Both the position numbers and the translations under genes were made by a program. The notes under the pieces were generated by a model. The model saw nothing but the letters and a program-made list of their open reading frames with translations, did no database searches and was not told the DNA's origin. Source: Rubrobacter calidifluminis (GTDB lineage: Bacteria; Actinomycetota; Rubrobacteria; Rubrobacterales; Rubrobacteraceae). From it: 64,000 bases of DNA. The DNA lies in NCBI RefSeq assembly GCF_028617075.1, contig NZ_JAQKGV010000005.1, positions 62,001-126,000 of the forward strand, given 5' to 3'. Shown here in pieces: positions 32,251 to 40,124 of this stretch (its first letter is position 1; each line of letters starts with the position of its first letter).

Positions 32251-33309
32251 CTAGCGCGTGAAGTCCGTCCCCTTCTCCAGGTCCCTGATGTACGCCGCGA
32301 TCACGCGCGCGCAGCGCTCGACGTCCTCCAGGTCGACGATCTCGTTCGGGGAGTGCATGTAGCGGTTGGGACAGGAGACGAGCCCGGTCGCGATCCCCGC
32401 CCGCGAGAAGTGGATCGCGTCGGCGTCGGTGCCGGTGCGCCGGGAGTCCCCGGCGAGGGTGTACGGGATGCCCTCCCTCTCGGCGGCGGAGATGAGCCCC
32501 TCGGTGACGAACGGGCTCAGCGCGGAGGCGCGGGAGATCACCGGGCCGCTACCCAGAGCGTGCTCGCCCTCCTCGTTCTCCGAGACGCCGGGGATGTCGG
32601 TCGCGTGCGCGACGTCCACGGCTATCGCCGCGTCCGGGTCGAGCCCGAAGGCCGCGGCCCGGGCGCCGTTGAGCCCGATCTCCTCCTGCACGCTCGCCAC
32701 GGCCACGACCTCGGCTGCGAGGCCATCCGCCTCGGAGAGGAGCCGGAGCGCCTCGAGAACCACGAAGGCCCCCACCCGGTTGTCGACCGAGCGGGCGGCT
32801 ATCCTGCCGTTCGCGAGCTCGACGAGCTCCTGGTCGAGGACCCCCACGTCGCCGACGCGGACCCGCTTCTCCGCCTCCTCTCTGTCTCTGGCCCCGATGT
32901 CTATCCAGAGGCTCTTTATCTCGGAGACCTTCTTGCGCTCCTCGGCGTCCATGAGGTGGATGGCCTTCTTGCCGATGACGCCGAGGACCTCGCCGCCACG
33001 CCCCATGAGGCGCACCCGCTGCCCGACGAGGACCTGCGGGTCCCACCCACCGACGCCGATGAAGCGGATGAGGCCCTTCTCGTCGATGTGGGTGACCATG
33101 AGCCCGATCTCGTCGATGTGTCCGCTCAGCATCACCCGCGGCGAACCACCCGGGTTCAGCGTGGCGAAGGAGTTGCCCATCCTGTCGCCGCGCACCTCGG
33201 CGAAGCCGGAGGCCTCCTCGCGCCAGATGCCAGCCGCGGCCCCCTCGGCCCCGCTGGGCCCCGGCGCGGCGAGCAGCCTCTTGAAGAAATCGTAGGACGT
33301 TTCTCTCAT
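32251..33309 (-). CDS. M42 family aminopeptidase (glutamyl aminopeptidase/endoglucanase-like)
   Basis: The 352-residue peptidase shows the M42 dinuclear metal ligands: SGHIDEIGLMV (His-Asp, near residue 63), SVDNRVGA (Asp, near 173), VQEEIGLNGA (Glu pair, near 206), VDVAHATD (Asp, near 229) and MHSPNEIVD (His, near 318). These enzymes remove N-terminal residues from peptides as large complexes in the cytosol. The annotation 'endoglucanase' sometimes given to this family is historical. It lies upstream of the HIT gene in the same direction. Confidence 0.93.
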   Translation of the reverse strand: MRETSYDFFKRLLAAPGPSGAEGAAAGIWREEASGFAEVRGDRMGNSFATLNPGGSPRVMLSGHIDEIGLMVTHIDEKGLIRFIGVGGWDPQVLVGQRVRLMGRGGEVLGVIGKKAIHLMDAEERKKVSEIKSLWIDIGARDREEAEKRVRVGDVGVLDQELVELANGRIAARSVDNRVGAFVVLEALRLLSEADGLAAEVVAVASVQEEIGLNGARAAAFGLDPDAAIAVDVAHATDIPGVSENEEGEHALGSGPVISRASALSPFVTEGLISAAEREGIPYTLAGDSRRTGTDADAIHFSRAGIATGLVSCPNRYMHSPNEIVDLEDVERCARVIAAYIRDLEKGTDFTR

Positions 33310-33360
33310 CGTGCTCTTTCTAGATCGCTCTCTTCTCGAAACCCGAACGACGAGAGTATA

Positions 33361-34059
33361 TTATTCTCCACCGCCTTTTATCTCGACGCGGATCTCTCCC
33401 TCCTCCTCGGGGTCCCCTCCCTCGCCCACCATCCGCCAGGGGATGGAGATCTCGAAGTCCTCCGTGAAGGGGTTGGGGGAGATCCGGATCCCCTCCCCCT
33501 CCCAGATCGGCTCGAGCCTCCGGCCCATGAACGAAAACCCGCCCCGGTACCAGGGATGGTCGTTGCGACCAGCGTCGTTGAGGCAGATGAAGAGCGAGAG
33601 GTCGTCGCAGAGCTGCAAGAGGCGGAAGTCGTGCTCGACGGTCTCGAGCGCTTCCTCTGGCAAGACCCGGCGCAGACGCTCCTGCCGGGACATCTCCTCC
33701 TCAAGGAAACGTGCCTCCGGCTCGGTCTTCGGATGCCGGAAGAAGGAAGCGTAGTGCATGCTGCACAGCAGCCCGGCGTAGGGGTCCTGTTTCTCGACTG
33801 TCCCTATGCCCCGCCGGTAACCCTCCAGCTTGGGCTCTATCGGGTAGTCGACGAAGGAGTACGGCCGGCCCTCCTCCTCGTTCCAGAGCACCCGGCGGTC
33901 GAGCTCGCGCCATCCCACGTCGTGGTTGGCTATGGCGTAGACCGTCGAGGACGAGGGCCTCGGTTCCCAGCTCCAGTGCCGGGCGAACCGTCCCGAGGCC
34001 AGCGCGTGCTCGTGCTGGCCGATGAGGAGATACCCGCCATCCTTCTCTCTCACTATCAC
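33361..34059 (-). CDS. DUF3891 family protein
   Basis: The 232-residue protein matches DUF3891: an N-terminal GYLLIGQHEHALASGRFARHW segment, then VYAIANHDVGW, PYSFVDYPIEPKLEGYRRGI and the C-terminal DDLSLFICLNDAG. The His/Asp-rich N-terminal half (QHEHA, NHD) looks like a metal-binding HD-like site, but no activity is established. I used GTG at 34059, with GAGGAGGAA about 8 bases upstream, because the conserved segment begins there. It follows the 34074-34643 gene by 14 bases, so the two are probably cotranscribed. Confidence 0.8.
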   Translation of the reverse strand: MIVREKDGGYLLIGQHEHALASGRFARHWSWEPRPSSSTVYAIANHDVGWRELDRRVLWNEEEGRPYSFVDYPIEPKLEGYRRGIGTVEKQDPYAGLLCSMHYASFFRHPKTEPEARFLEEEMSRQERLRRVLPEEALETVEHDFRLLQLCDDLSLFICLNDAGRNDHPWYRGGFSFMGRRLEPIWEGEGIRISPNPFTEDFEISIPWRMVGEGGDPEEEGEIRVEIKGGGE

Positions 34060-34073
34060 GGATCCATTCCTCC

Positions 34074-34643
34074 TCAGAGAACGAGCCTGCGATCCACGGC
34101 GAGCGGGGAGCGCACAGGCCGTGCGAGGAAGGCCTCCTCGGCCACCTCGAGCTTCTCCTGCAGGACCGTCACCAGGATCAGGGCGAAGCCCCCATCCTTC
34201 ATCTCCCCCGTCCACCGGAGGGCGAACTCCTCCGGGAGCCCCATCCCGAGCACCCTCTCGCGCAGATGGGATCGGCGGCGGTAGAGGATGACGCCCGCCG
34301 CGAACCCCAGCGTGACCAGAATCTGCAGGCCCACCCCGACCAGCAGGTTGACCGGCGCCACGGCCGCGTCGACCGTCGTGCAAGTGAAGTACACGCTGCC
34401 GAGCTCTACCCACTGCCTGCGTGAGATACCGGCCTCGATTGAAAGAACCCGGCAGCCGGGCAGGGTGAGCCTCACCACTTCGAGGTCTCGCCTGCGCGCC
34501 AGCACCACTGGCTCCGCGGCGCTGGTGTTCCGCAGTTCGCGCACCAGAGAGGTCAGCGTCTGAAGATCGGGGACCACCGCCCCCAGCGTATGGTAGCGCC
34601 GCACCTCCACGTCTCTTTTGTACCAGATCCCACCGGATCTCAC
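34074..34643 (-). CDS. Hypothetical protein with a membrane segment, coupled to PAP2
   Basis: I do not recognise this 189-residue protein. The start is GTG at 34643, whose GTGA overlaps the TGA of the PAP2 gene. Residues 1-90 are soluble and rich in Arg/Leu (a possible alpha/beta part with DLQTLTSLVRELR). Residues about 95-125 form one or two hydrophobic segments (PVNLLVGVGLQILVTLGFAAGVILY) followed by RRRSHLRERV, and the tail is helical. Its sense, coupling and absence of a competing gene support reality. It may help the lipid phosphatase next to it; this is speculative. Confidence 0.6.
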   Translation of the reverse strand: MRSGGIWYKRDVEVRRYHTLGAVVPDLQTLTSLVRELRNTSAAEPVVLARRRDLEVVRLTLPGCRVLSIEAGISRRQWVELGSVYFTCTTVDAAVAPVNLLVGVGLQILVTLGFAAGVILYRRRSHLRERVLGMGLPEEFALRWTGEMKDGGFALILVTVLQEKLEVAEEAFLARPVRSPLAVDRRLVL

Positions 34644-35263
34644 GCGAGCATCAGCAGGGCGGCCGCCACCACCGAGCCTATGAAAAGCCCGGCGGCGACG
34701 TCGAAGGGGTAGTGCACACCCAGGTAGACCCGGGAGAGCGCGACCAGAAACCCGGCCGCGATGAAGGCCGGAGCGAAAGCCGGGTAGGCAAACGAGAGGG
34801 TTATCGCCCCTGCGGCCGCCGTCGCCGAGTGCCCGGAGGGGAAGGAGCTCGAGCTCGGGGTCTTTATCAGGGGGGCGATCCCGGTATCGCTGATGTAGGG
34901 CCGGGTGCGGTTGAAGAGGTACTTGGAGCCCTCGGCGCACGTCCAGGAGATCGCCACCGCTCCCCAGGGGACGAGCAGGTGCGAGAGCCTGAACCCGCCG
35001 AAGACGAACGCCACGGCGGCCAGCATCCCCCACAGGAACCCCGCGGTGCCGAGCAGGGTGAACAGACGCAGCAGACGGGTCAGCGGCGCCCACTTGAGGC
35101 GGAAGACAGCCCCGAAGAGCGCCCGGTCGAACTCTTCTATGTCCTTCAAGATGGTCTTCAACTCCGGCCGGTAAAGTCTACCCGGTTCGCAGCCGTCCGC
35201 CGAACGCCATCCCGGGTAGAATATGCCCTGCTGAAAATGCGTCCTCACAAAACGGGAGTTCAA
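34640..35263 (-). CDS. PAP2-family membrane phosphatase
   Basis: The 207-residue protein has about five helices and the PAP2 phosphatase motifs in order: KYLFNRTRP (near residue 118), PSGHSATAAAG (near 142) and SRVYLGVHYPFDVAAG (near 175). Such enzymes dephosphorylate phosphatidic acid, undecaprenyl diphosphate or related lipids at the outer membrane face. The ATG is at 35263, and the promoter would be shared with the divergent small gene at 35272. It is followed, with overlap, by an unknown membrane protein gene. Confidence 0.92.
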   Translation of the reverse strand: MNSRFVRTHFQQGIFYPGWRSADGCEPGRLYRPELKTILKDIEEFDRALFGAVFRLKWAPLTRLLRLFTLLGTAGFLWGMLAAVAFVFGGFRLSHLLVPWGAVAISWTCAEGSKYLFNRTRPYISDTGIAPLIKTPSSSSFPSGHSATAAAGAITLSFAYPAFAPAFIAAGFLVALSRVYLGVHYPFDVAAGLFIGSVVAAALLMLA

Positions 35264-35271
35264 AGGTTACC

Positions 35272-35532
35272 ATGGACAGAAGCCTGATAGAGAGAGCCTT
35301 GAAGGAAGCCAGAGAGGCGGGCCACGACCTGGTCGTCTGGGACCGCAGGGACACCTTCACCATCGAGAACGACAAGCTCGACGATCTCTCCCTGGAGGAC
35401 GGCTACCTGCGGGCACTGGTCGGCAGGGAGAAGGCGGTGGTCTACGTCGAGCTCGACTCCATATACAAGCTCGTCGTGGAGAAGGAGCGACCCCACCGCG
35501 CGGGTCTGCGCGCGGGGTTTGGGGCGGGTTAG
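35272..35532 (+). CDS. Small hypothetical protein, 86 residues
   Basis: I do not recognise the family. ATG at 35272 has a modest AAAGG upstream. The protein is acidic, with DLVVWDRRDTFTIENDKLDDLSLEDGYLRALVG and a beta-rich KAVVYVELDSIYKLVVEK core that could be a small barrel, then a basic Gly-rich tail. It is divergent from PAP2 by 8 bases, and its last codons overlap the stop of rpiA. Codon usage and the charged, non-repetitive sequence suggest a real gene. Confidence 0.5.
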   Translation: MDRSLIERALKEAREAGHDLVVWDRRDTFTIENDKLDDLSLEDGYLRALVGREKAVVYVELDSIYKLVVEKERPHRAGLRAGFGAG

Positions 35533-36245
35533 TCCCCCCGCCTCAATATCTCCACCCCCCCGGAGGAGCGGGCCACCACCGCCGCCTCGGCCATCCCGAC
35601 GAACAACCCGCATTCCAGAGCCCCCGGCACGCTCTTTATCTCGACTTCCAGCGCAGCCGGGTCTTCTATCGGGGGGAAGAGGCAGTCGACGGTGTAGTGA
35701 CCGCCGTCGGTGACGAAGGGGTCATCCGCCCCCTCAGCCTTCCGCAGGGTGGCCTCACACCCGAGCGAGGAGAGCGCCCGCAGGGTGGCCTGCCACCCGA
35801 AGGGTTCGACCTCCACCGGCACCACCCCCTCCCCCAGCCTCTCCACCGGCTTGGTCTCGTCGGCAACCAGGACGAAGCTCTCGCTCGCGAAGGCGACTAT
35901 CTTCTCCCGCAGGAGCGCCCCGCCGCGCCCCTTTATCGCGGAGAGGTCGGGCGAGATCTCGTCCGCCCCGTCTATTGTGACCCGGGGACGGACCTCGGCG
36001 AGCGTGGCCAGCGGTATACCAAGCGCCCTGGCGGCTTCTGCCGTGCGCTCGGAGGTCGGGACGCAGACGACATCCTCAAGCGTCCCCTCGCACAGCAGCT
36101 CCCCCACCCTCCTTATGGCCCAGGAGGCGGTGGTCCCGGTGCCGAGTCCGATGGCCATCCCGCTCCGGACGAACTCCTCGACCGCCCGGTAGCCGGCGCG
36201 CCGCTTGAGGTCGTCCTCCGGGGTGGGCGAGCGGGGACCGTCCAC
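35529..36245 (-). CDS. rpiA: Ribose-5-phosphate isomerase A
   Basis: The 238-residue enzyme has the RpiA signature: GLGTGTTASWAIRRVGE near residue 33, the catalytic DGADEISPDLSAIKGRGGALLREKIVAF (the Asp pair and Glu/Lys, split around residue 95) and TDGGHYTVDCLF near 180. It interconverts ribose-5-phosphate and ribulose-5-phosphate in the pentose phosphate pathway. The start is ATG at 36245, and the gene lies 19 bases after the cold-shock gene. Confidence 0.95.
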   Translation of the reverse strand: MDGPRSPTPEDDLKRRAGYRAVEEFVRSGMAIGLGTGTTASWAIRRVGELLCEGTLEDVVCVPTSERTAEAARALGIPLATLAEVRPRVTIDGADEISPDLSAIKGRGGALLREKIVAFASESFVLVADETKPVERLGEGVVPVEVEPFGWQATLRALSSLGCEATLRKAEGADDPFVTDGGHYTVDCLFPPIEDPAALEVEIKSVPGALECGLFVGMAEAAVVARSSGGVEILRRGD

Positions 36246-36264
36246 TCCGTTCCCAGCCGCGGCG

Positions 36265-36474
36265 CTAGCCTACCACCTCGACCTTCGAGGCCTGCATCTT
36301 GCCCCTGCGGCCTTCGACCACCTCGAACTCGACGATGGCGCCCTCTTCGAGCGTCTTGAAGCCTTCGCCCACTATCTCGGAGTAGTGGACGAAGAGATCC
36401 TCCCCGCCATCCTCGTTCTCGATGAAACCGTATCCCTTCTCGTCCGAGAACCACTTCACTCTGCCGCGCGCCAC
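36265..36474 (-). CDS. Cold-shock domain protein
   Basis: The 69-residue protein is a full cold-shock domain. RNP1 appears as [11 protein letters not shown] near residue 14 and RNP2 as DLFVHYSEI near residue 26, with the start [14 protein letters not shown]. It binds single-stranded RNA or DNA. The start is GTG at 36474, 5 bases after GGAGGT. Confidence 0.95.
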   Translation of the reverse strand: MARGRVKWFSDEKGYGFIENEDGGEDLFVHYSEIVGEGFKTLEEGAIVEFEVVEGRRGKMQASKVEVVG

Positions 36475-36612
36475 GATACCTCCACCAGCCCTACTCCAGC
36501 TCCGGATCGGGCCGCAGGGAGAACGGCCGTGCCCGGAGCAACCTCACGACACGCCGCCATCATCGGCGGCAGGGCAAGACTCTACCACCAAGCCGCCCCC
36601 CAGGCAAAATTT

Positions 36613-37773
36613 CTAGTGTGATCCTTTCCCGGGCTGCACCCCGAGCCTTACGGTGACCTCCCTCGGCACCCCGCCCGGCCTCACCACCTCGAGCCTCAGC
36701 CGGTCGCCCGGCCTGCCGGCGTTCACCGCCGAGATCACGCCGTCGGGGCCCGAGACGCGCCGTCCGTTGACACTGGTTATGACGTCGCCGAGCGGCACCG
36801 GGAGCCCGCCCACGTTCACCCTCTTCTTCCCGGCTCCCCTTATCCCGGCCCTCTGCGCCGGTCCACCGTTCGTCACGCCCGCAACTATTGCCCCGTGGTC
36901 TGGCAGGCCGTACCGTTCCGAGAGCTTACCGGCGGACACGCCGGTATAGGCCGAGATATCGCTGATCCCGAGCCCGTACATCCGCACGCCCAGGTAGCCG
37001 TGCCGGACCTGACCCTGCGTCACGAGCTGCTTGACCACACCCTTCACGGTGTTGATCGGGATGGCGAACCCTATACCTTCGTAGCTGCCGGTCTCGGTCG
37101 CTATCTGGGCGTTCACCCCGATCACGTTACCACTCGCGTCGATGAGTGGCCCGCCGGAGTTACCGGGGTTTATCGGGGCATCGGTCTGCAGGGCGCCGCT
37201 TATGGTGTAGTTGTTGGGAGCCCGGATCGAACGATCCAGACCGCTTATTATCCCGCTGGTCACGCTGATACCTACGTTCAGCGGGTTGCCGATGGCGACA
37301 ACCGGGTCGCCGACCTTCACCGCGTCGGAATCCCCGAGCGTGAGCGGCTTGAGCGCGCCCTTCGGGGCGTCCACCTTGAGGAGCGCCACGTCCGTGGAAG
37401 GGTCCGAGCCCACCACTCTCGCGCTGCACCGCAGCCCGCTCGCGAACTTGACCGAGATGTCCTTCGCCCCTTCGACGACGTGCTGGTTGGTGATTATGTG
37501 GCCGTTTTTGTCCAGCACGAAGCCGGACCCTCCCGCGGGCCCGGAACTGGAAGCCACGTCTATGCTCACGACCCCCGGCCCGTCGCGGTGGTAGACCATC
37601 GCGGCGATGGAAGACGATCCACCTCCCGATCGTGGAACGCTGACATTCGAGGAAGGGGCCTGGTTTATGGTCACGTTACCGGTCTGATCCCCCGGTCCGA
37701 CCTGCAGAACGACGAGCGCGGCGACAGCCCCGCCTAAGAAGGCGGAGACGAGAGCGATCAAAGCGGTCCTCAG
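36613..37773 (-). CDS. HtrA/DegP-like serine protease with PDZ domain
   Basis: The protein has an N-terminal anchor or signal helix, a trypsin-like domain with the triad His in NQHVVEGAK, Asp in STDVALLKV and Ser in NPGNSGGPLID, and one C-terminal PDZ domain ending in VRLGVQPGKG. It degrades or chaperones misfolded envelope proteins. A TTG at 37761 opens the obvious frame but lies too far from the strong GGGAGGTGA; a CTG at 37773 in frame (giving MRTALIALVSAF) is 9 bases from it and adds a positive N-terminus, so I used CTG. TGA lies just upstream, so the start cannot be farther out. Confidence 0.88.
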   Translation of the reverse strand: MRTALIALVSAFLGGAVAALVVLQVGPGDQTGNVTINQAPSSNVSVPRSGGGSSSIAAMVYHRDGPGVVSIDVASSSGPAGGSGFVLDKNGHIITNQHVVEGAKDISVKFASGLRCSARVVGSDPSTDVALLKVDAPKGALKPLTLGDSDAVKVGDPVVAIGNPLNVGISVTSGIISGLDRSIRAPNNYTISGALQTDAPINPGNSGGPLIDASGNVIGVNAQIATETGSYEGIGFAIPINTVKGVVKQLVTQGQVRHGYLGVRMYGLGISDISAYTGVSAGKLSERYGLPDHGAIVAGVTNGGPAQRAGIRGAGKKRVNVGGLPVPLGDVITSVNGRRVSGPDGVISAVNAGRPGDRLRLEVVRPGGVPREVTVRLGVQPGKGSH

Positions 37774-37820
37774 GATAGCTCACCTCCCCCGCGTCCGGAG
37801 GCGGCCGCCCCCAGACAATC

Positions 37821-38636
37821 TCAGATGACCCGCCGGCCCATCGCCGAGGCGAAGGGGGAGAGCGTCTCCCTGAGCGTCATAAGATCCTCGACGGGAAGGG
37901 CCTGCTCCCCGTCGCACAGCGCCTCCCTGGGCTCGTGGTGCGACTCGACCAGAAGACCATCGGCCTCCGCGGCCACGGCCGCCTTGCTCAGGGGCACGAC
38001 CAGATCCCTCCTCCCGGCCGCGTGCGAGGGGTCCACGATGACCGGGAGCTCGGAGAGCCGCTTGGCCACTATCACGGCGGACAGATCGAGCGTGAAGCGG
38101 GTCGAGGGTTCGAACGTCCTTATCCCCCTCTCGCAGAGGACTACGTTGTCCCCGCCGGAGGAGGTTATGTACTCGGCCGCAAGGATCCACTCCTCGACGG
38201 TCGCGGCAAACCCCCTCTTCAGGATCACCCCGTGCTCTTTCGAGCCCTTTATCGCAGAGCCGACCCGCTTCAAAAGCGAGAAGTTGTGCATGTTGCGGGT
38301 GCCTATCTGCAGGATCTGGGCGTGCTCCATCACCACATCTATGTCGGCGGGGTCCATGATCTCGGTCACCACCTTGAGCCCGAGATCCCCCGCCACCCCG
38401 GACATTATCCTCAGCCCCTCCACGCCGAGGCCCTGGAAGGAGTAGGGGGACGTGCGGGGCTTGAAGGCCCCACCCCTCACGTAGGAGAAACCTGCCTCCT
38501 TGACGGCCCTCGCCGAAGCCTCGAACTGCTCGTAGCTCTCCACGGTGCAGGGGCCCGCGACCACCCTGAAACTCTGCGGTCTTATCATCCCGTTGTTCGT
38601 CCGGGCCTGCACCCCGGTGCTCTCTCTTACCTCCAT
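37821..38636 (-). CDS. aroF: 3-deoxy-7-phosphoheptulonate (DAHP) synthase
   Basis: The 271-residue enzyme is a type I-beta (Bacillus-like) DAHP synthase. Visible motifs are the VVAGPCTVES start of the barrel near residue 25, GGAFKPRTSPYSFQG near 55, KRGFAAT near 145, GIRTFEPSTR near 177 and VDPSHAAGRRDLV near 206, including the metal His. It joins phosphoenolpyruvate and erythrose-4-phosphate as the first step of the shikimate pathway. It follows chorismate mutase by 3 bases; a paired mutase often confers feedback control on such synthases. Confidence 0.95.
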   Translation of the reverse strand: MEVRESTGVQARTNNGMIRPQSFRVVAGPCTVESYEQFEASARAVKEAGFSYVRGGAFKPRTSPYSFQGLGVEGLRIMSGVAGDLGLKVVTEIMDPADIDVVMEHAQILQIGTRNMHNFSLLKRVGSAIKGSKEHGVILKRGFAATVEEWILAAEYITSSGGDNVVLCERGIRTFEPSTRFTLDLSAVIVAKRLSELPVIVDPSHAAGRRDLVVPLSKAAVAAEADGLLVESHHEPREALCDGEQALPVEDLMTLRETLSPFASAMGRRVI

Positions 38637-38639
38637 CCG

Positions 38640-38933
38640 CTACTCCCCGCGCCTCTGAAGCTCGATGTCCCTGATCCTGTGCATGATCAGCTCGAAGATG
38701 TCGCGCATGGAGGAGTCGTAGATGGGCCCCTCGTTTATCTCGACGACCCTCCGCAGGATCTCCTCCTCGCGCCTGGGATCGAAGAGTGGTATCCCCGCCT
38801 CCAGCTTGTATTCGGCCAGCTCCTGTACGAGCCGGGCCCTCTCGTTGAGAAGATGGACGAGCTCCTCGTCCACCTCGTCGACCCTCTCCCGGAGAGAGCT
38901 TATTCTCTCGTTCGCATCCAAGATTCTCTCCAT
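38640..38933 (-). CDS. Chorismate mutase (AroQ type)
   Basis: The 97-residue helical protein has the AroQ pattern: an arginine in SSLRERVDEVDEELVHLLNERARLVQELAEYK near residue 15-45, an RREEEILRRVVE helix and a C-terminal DIFELIMHRIRD helix. It turns chorismate into prephenate. The ATG at 38933 lies 9 bases behind a TACAAT -10 box, so the mRNA is probably leaderless. It is coupled to the DAHP synthase downstream and divergent from an aminotransferase and a prephenate dehydrogenase. Confidence 0.9.
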   Translation of the reverse strand: MERILDANERISSLRERVDEVDEELVHLLNERARLVQELAEYKLEAGIPLFDPRREEEILRRVVEINEGPIYDSSMRDIFELIMHRIRDIELQRRGE

Positions 38934-38942
38934 GAGTCTGCG

Positions 38943-38971
38943 ATTGTATCCGCCTGCGACCCTCCGGACAA
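38943..38971 (-). promoter_or_regulatory. Promoter of the chorismate mutase-DAHP synthase operon
   Basis: On the minus strand, TTGTCC (38966-38971) and TACAAT (38943-38948) are exactly 17 bases apart. The start codon is only 9 bases beyond the -10 box, so transcription begins within about 3 bases of ATG. Confidence 0.65.
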
Positions 38972-39061
38972 GGAGAGGCCGTTGCAAGCCTTCACCCGAG
39001 AGACTAGTCTGTTATACCTGGATACGTCAAGCAACACCTCGAGAACAAGGAGCCCCGCAAG

Positions 39062-40123
39062 TTGAAGTTCAGAAGAGAGCTCGACCCCCTCAAGCCCTAC
39101 AACCCGCCGTGGATCTCGCACGAGGCAAAAGCCGAACGCGGCGAGGGCGACTATGTCAAGCTCACCGCCAACGAGCTCTCTTTCGGACCGCTCCCGGAGG
39201 CGGAGGCCGCCATCAGCGAGGCCCTGCCCCGCCTCAACCGCTACCCGGACCGCCACGCCGCCGCCCTGCGCGCGGCGATCTCCGGGGCCAACGCCGGCAT
39301 ACGCCCGGAGAACGTGGTGGTGGGCAACGGCTCGAGCGAGGTGCTCCTGAACCTGCTGCAGCTCGTCGAGCGGCCGGGGGAGGTGGTCTTCCCGTGGCCC
39401 TCTTTCAGCCTCTACGCGACGATAGCCCGCATCGTCGGGCTCGAGGCGCGCAGGGTGCCGCTGCGCCCGGACCACGCCGTGGACCCCGACGCCCTGCTCG
39501 CCGCGCTGACCCCGAAGACCCGGGCCGTCATCCTCTGCAACCCGAACAACCCGACCGGTACACACCTGAAGCTGGAAGAGGTGCGGGCCATCGCGGACAG
39601 GCTGCCGGAAGACGTCCTGCTGATCCTGGACGAGGCCTACTACGAGTTCGTCGACGACCCGTCGTACCCGGGTTCGCACGAGCTGGCGCTCTCCACGCAG
39701 AGCGTGGTCTGCGTGCGCACCTTCTCGAAGGTGCACGGCCTGGCGGCCCTCAGGGTGGGTTACGGCCTGGCCCCCCGGGAGATCGCAGACTACGCCGAGC
39801 GGGTTCGTTTCCCCTTCAGCGTGAACCTGGCCGCTCAGGTCGCCGCGGCGGCCTCGATGGGCGCCCCCGAACGCATCGCCAAACGGGCCTCGTTCGTGAT
39901 CGAGGAGCGTACACGGCTGCAGCGGGCGCTCGACGAGGCCGGCGTGGAGTACGTCCCCTCGCAGGCCAACTTCGTGCTGGCGAAGATAGAGCCGGCGGTC
40001 TTCCGCAGGGCCGGGGTCCTGGTGCGGGAGGGCGATGCGCTCGGGTATCCGGGCTGGAGCCGCATTACCATAGGAAACTCGGCGGAGAACGACCGCGTGA
40101 TCTCCGCGTTCTCGGGGAGGTAG
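39062..40123 (+). CDS. HisC-like class I/II aminotransferase, probably aromatic
   Basis: The 353-residue PLP enzyme matches histidinol-phosphate/aromatic aminotransferases: NRYPDRHAAALRAAI near residue 60, VVGNGSSEVL near 88, CNPNNPTGTH near 160, LDEAYYEFVDD near 190 and the PLP lysine in RTFSKVHGLAALRVGYG near 220. No his gene is near, and the next gene is tyrA, so it probably transaminates prephenate, phenylpyruvate or hydroxyphenylpyruvate. The start is TTG at 39062 behind AAGGAG. Confidence 0.88.
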   Translation: MKFRRELDPLKPYNPPWISHEAKAERGEGDYVKLTANELSFGPLPEAEAAISEALPRLNRYPDRHAAALRAAISGANAGIRPENVVVGNGSSEVLLNLLQLVERPGEVVFPWPSFSLYATIARIVGLEARRVPLRPDHAVDPDALLAALTPKTRAVILCNPNNPTGTHLKLEEVRAIADRLPEDVLLILDEAYYEFVDDPSYPGSHELALSTQSVVCVRTFSKVHGLAALRVGYGLAPREIADYAERVRFPFSVNLAAQVAAAASMGAPERIAKRASFVIEERTRLQRALDEAGVEYVPSQANFVLAKIEPAVFRRAGVLVREGDALGYPGWSRITIGNSAENDRVISAFSGR

Positions 40124-40124
40124 G

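Noticed and set aside
32353-34284. A 643-residue plus-strand frame over the M42 peptidase and DUF3891 genes
   Set aside because: It is antisense to genes with complete catalytic motifs and shows no protein-like pattern.
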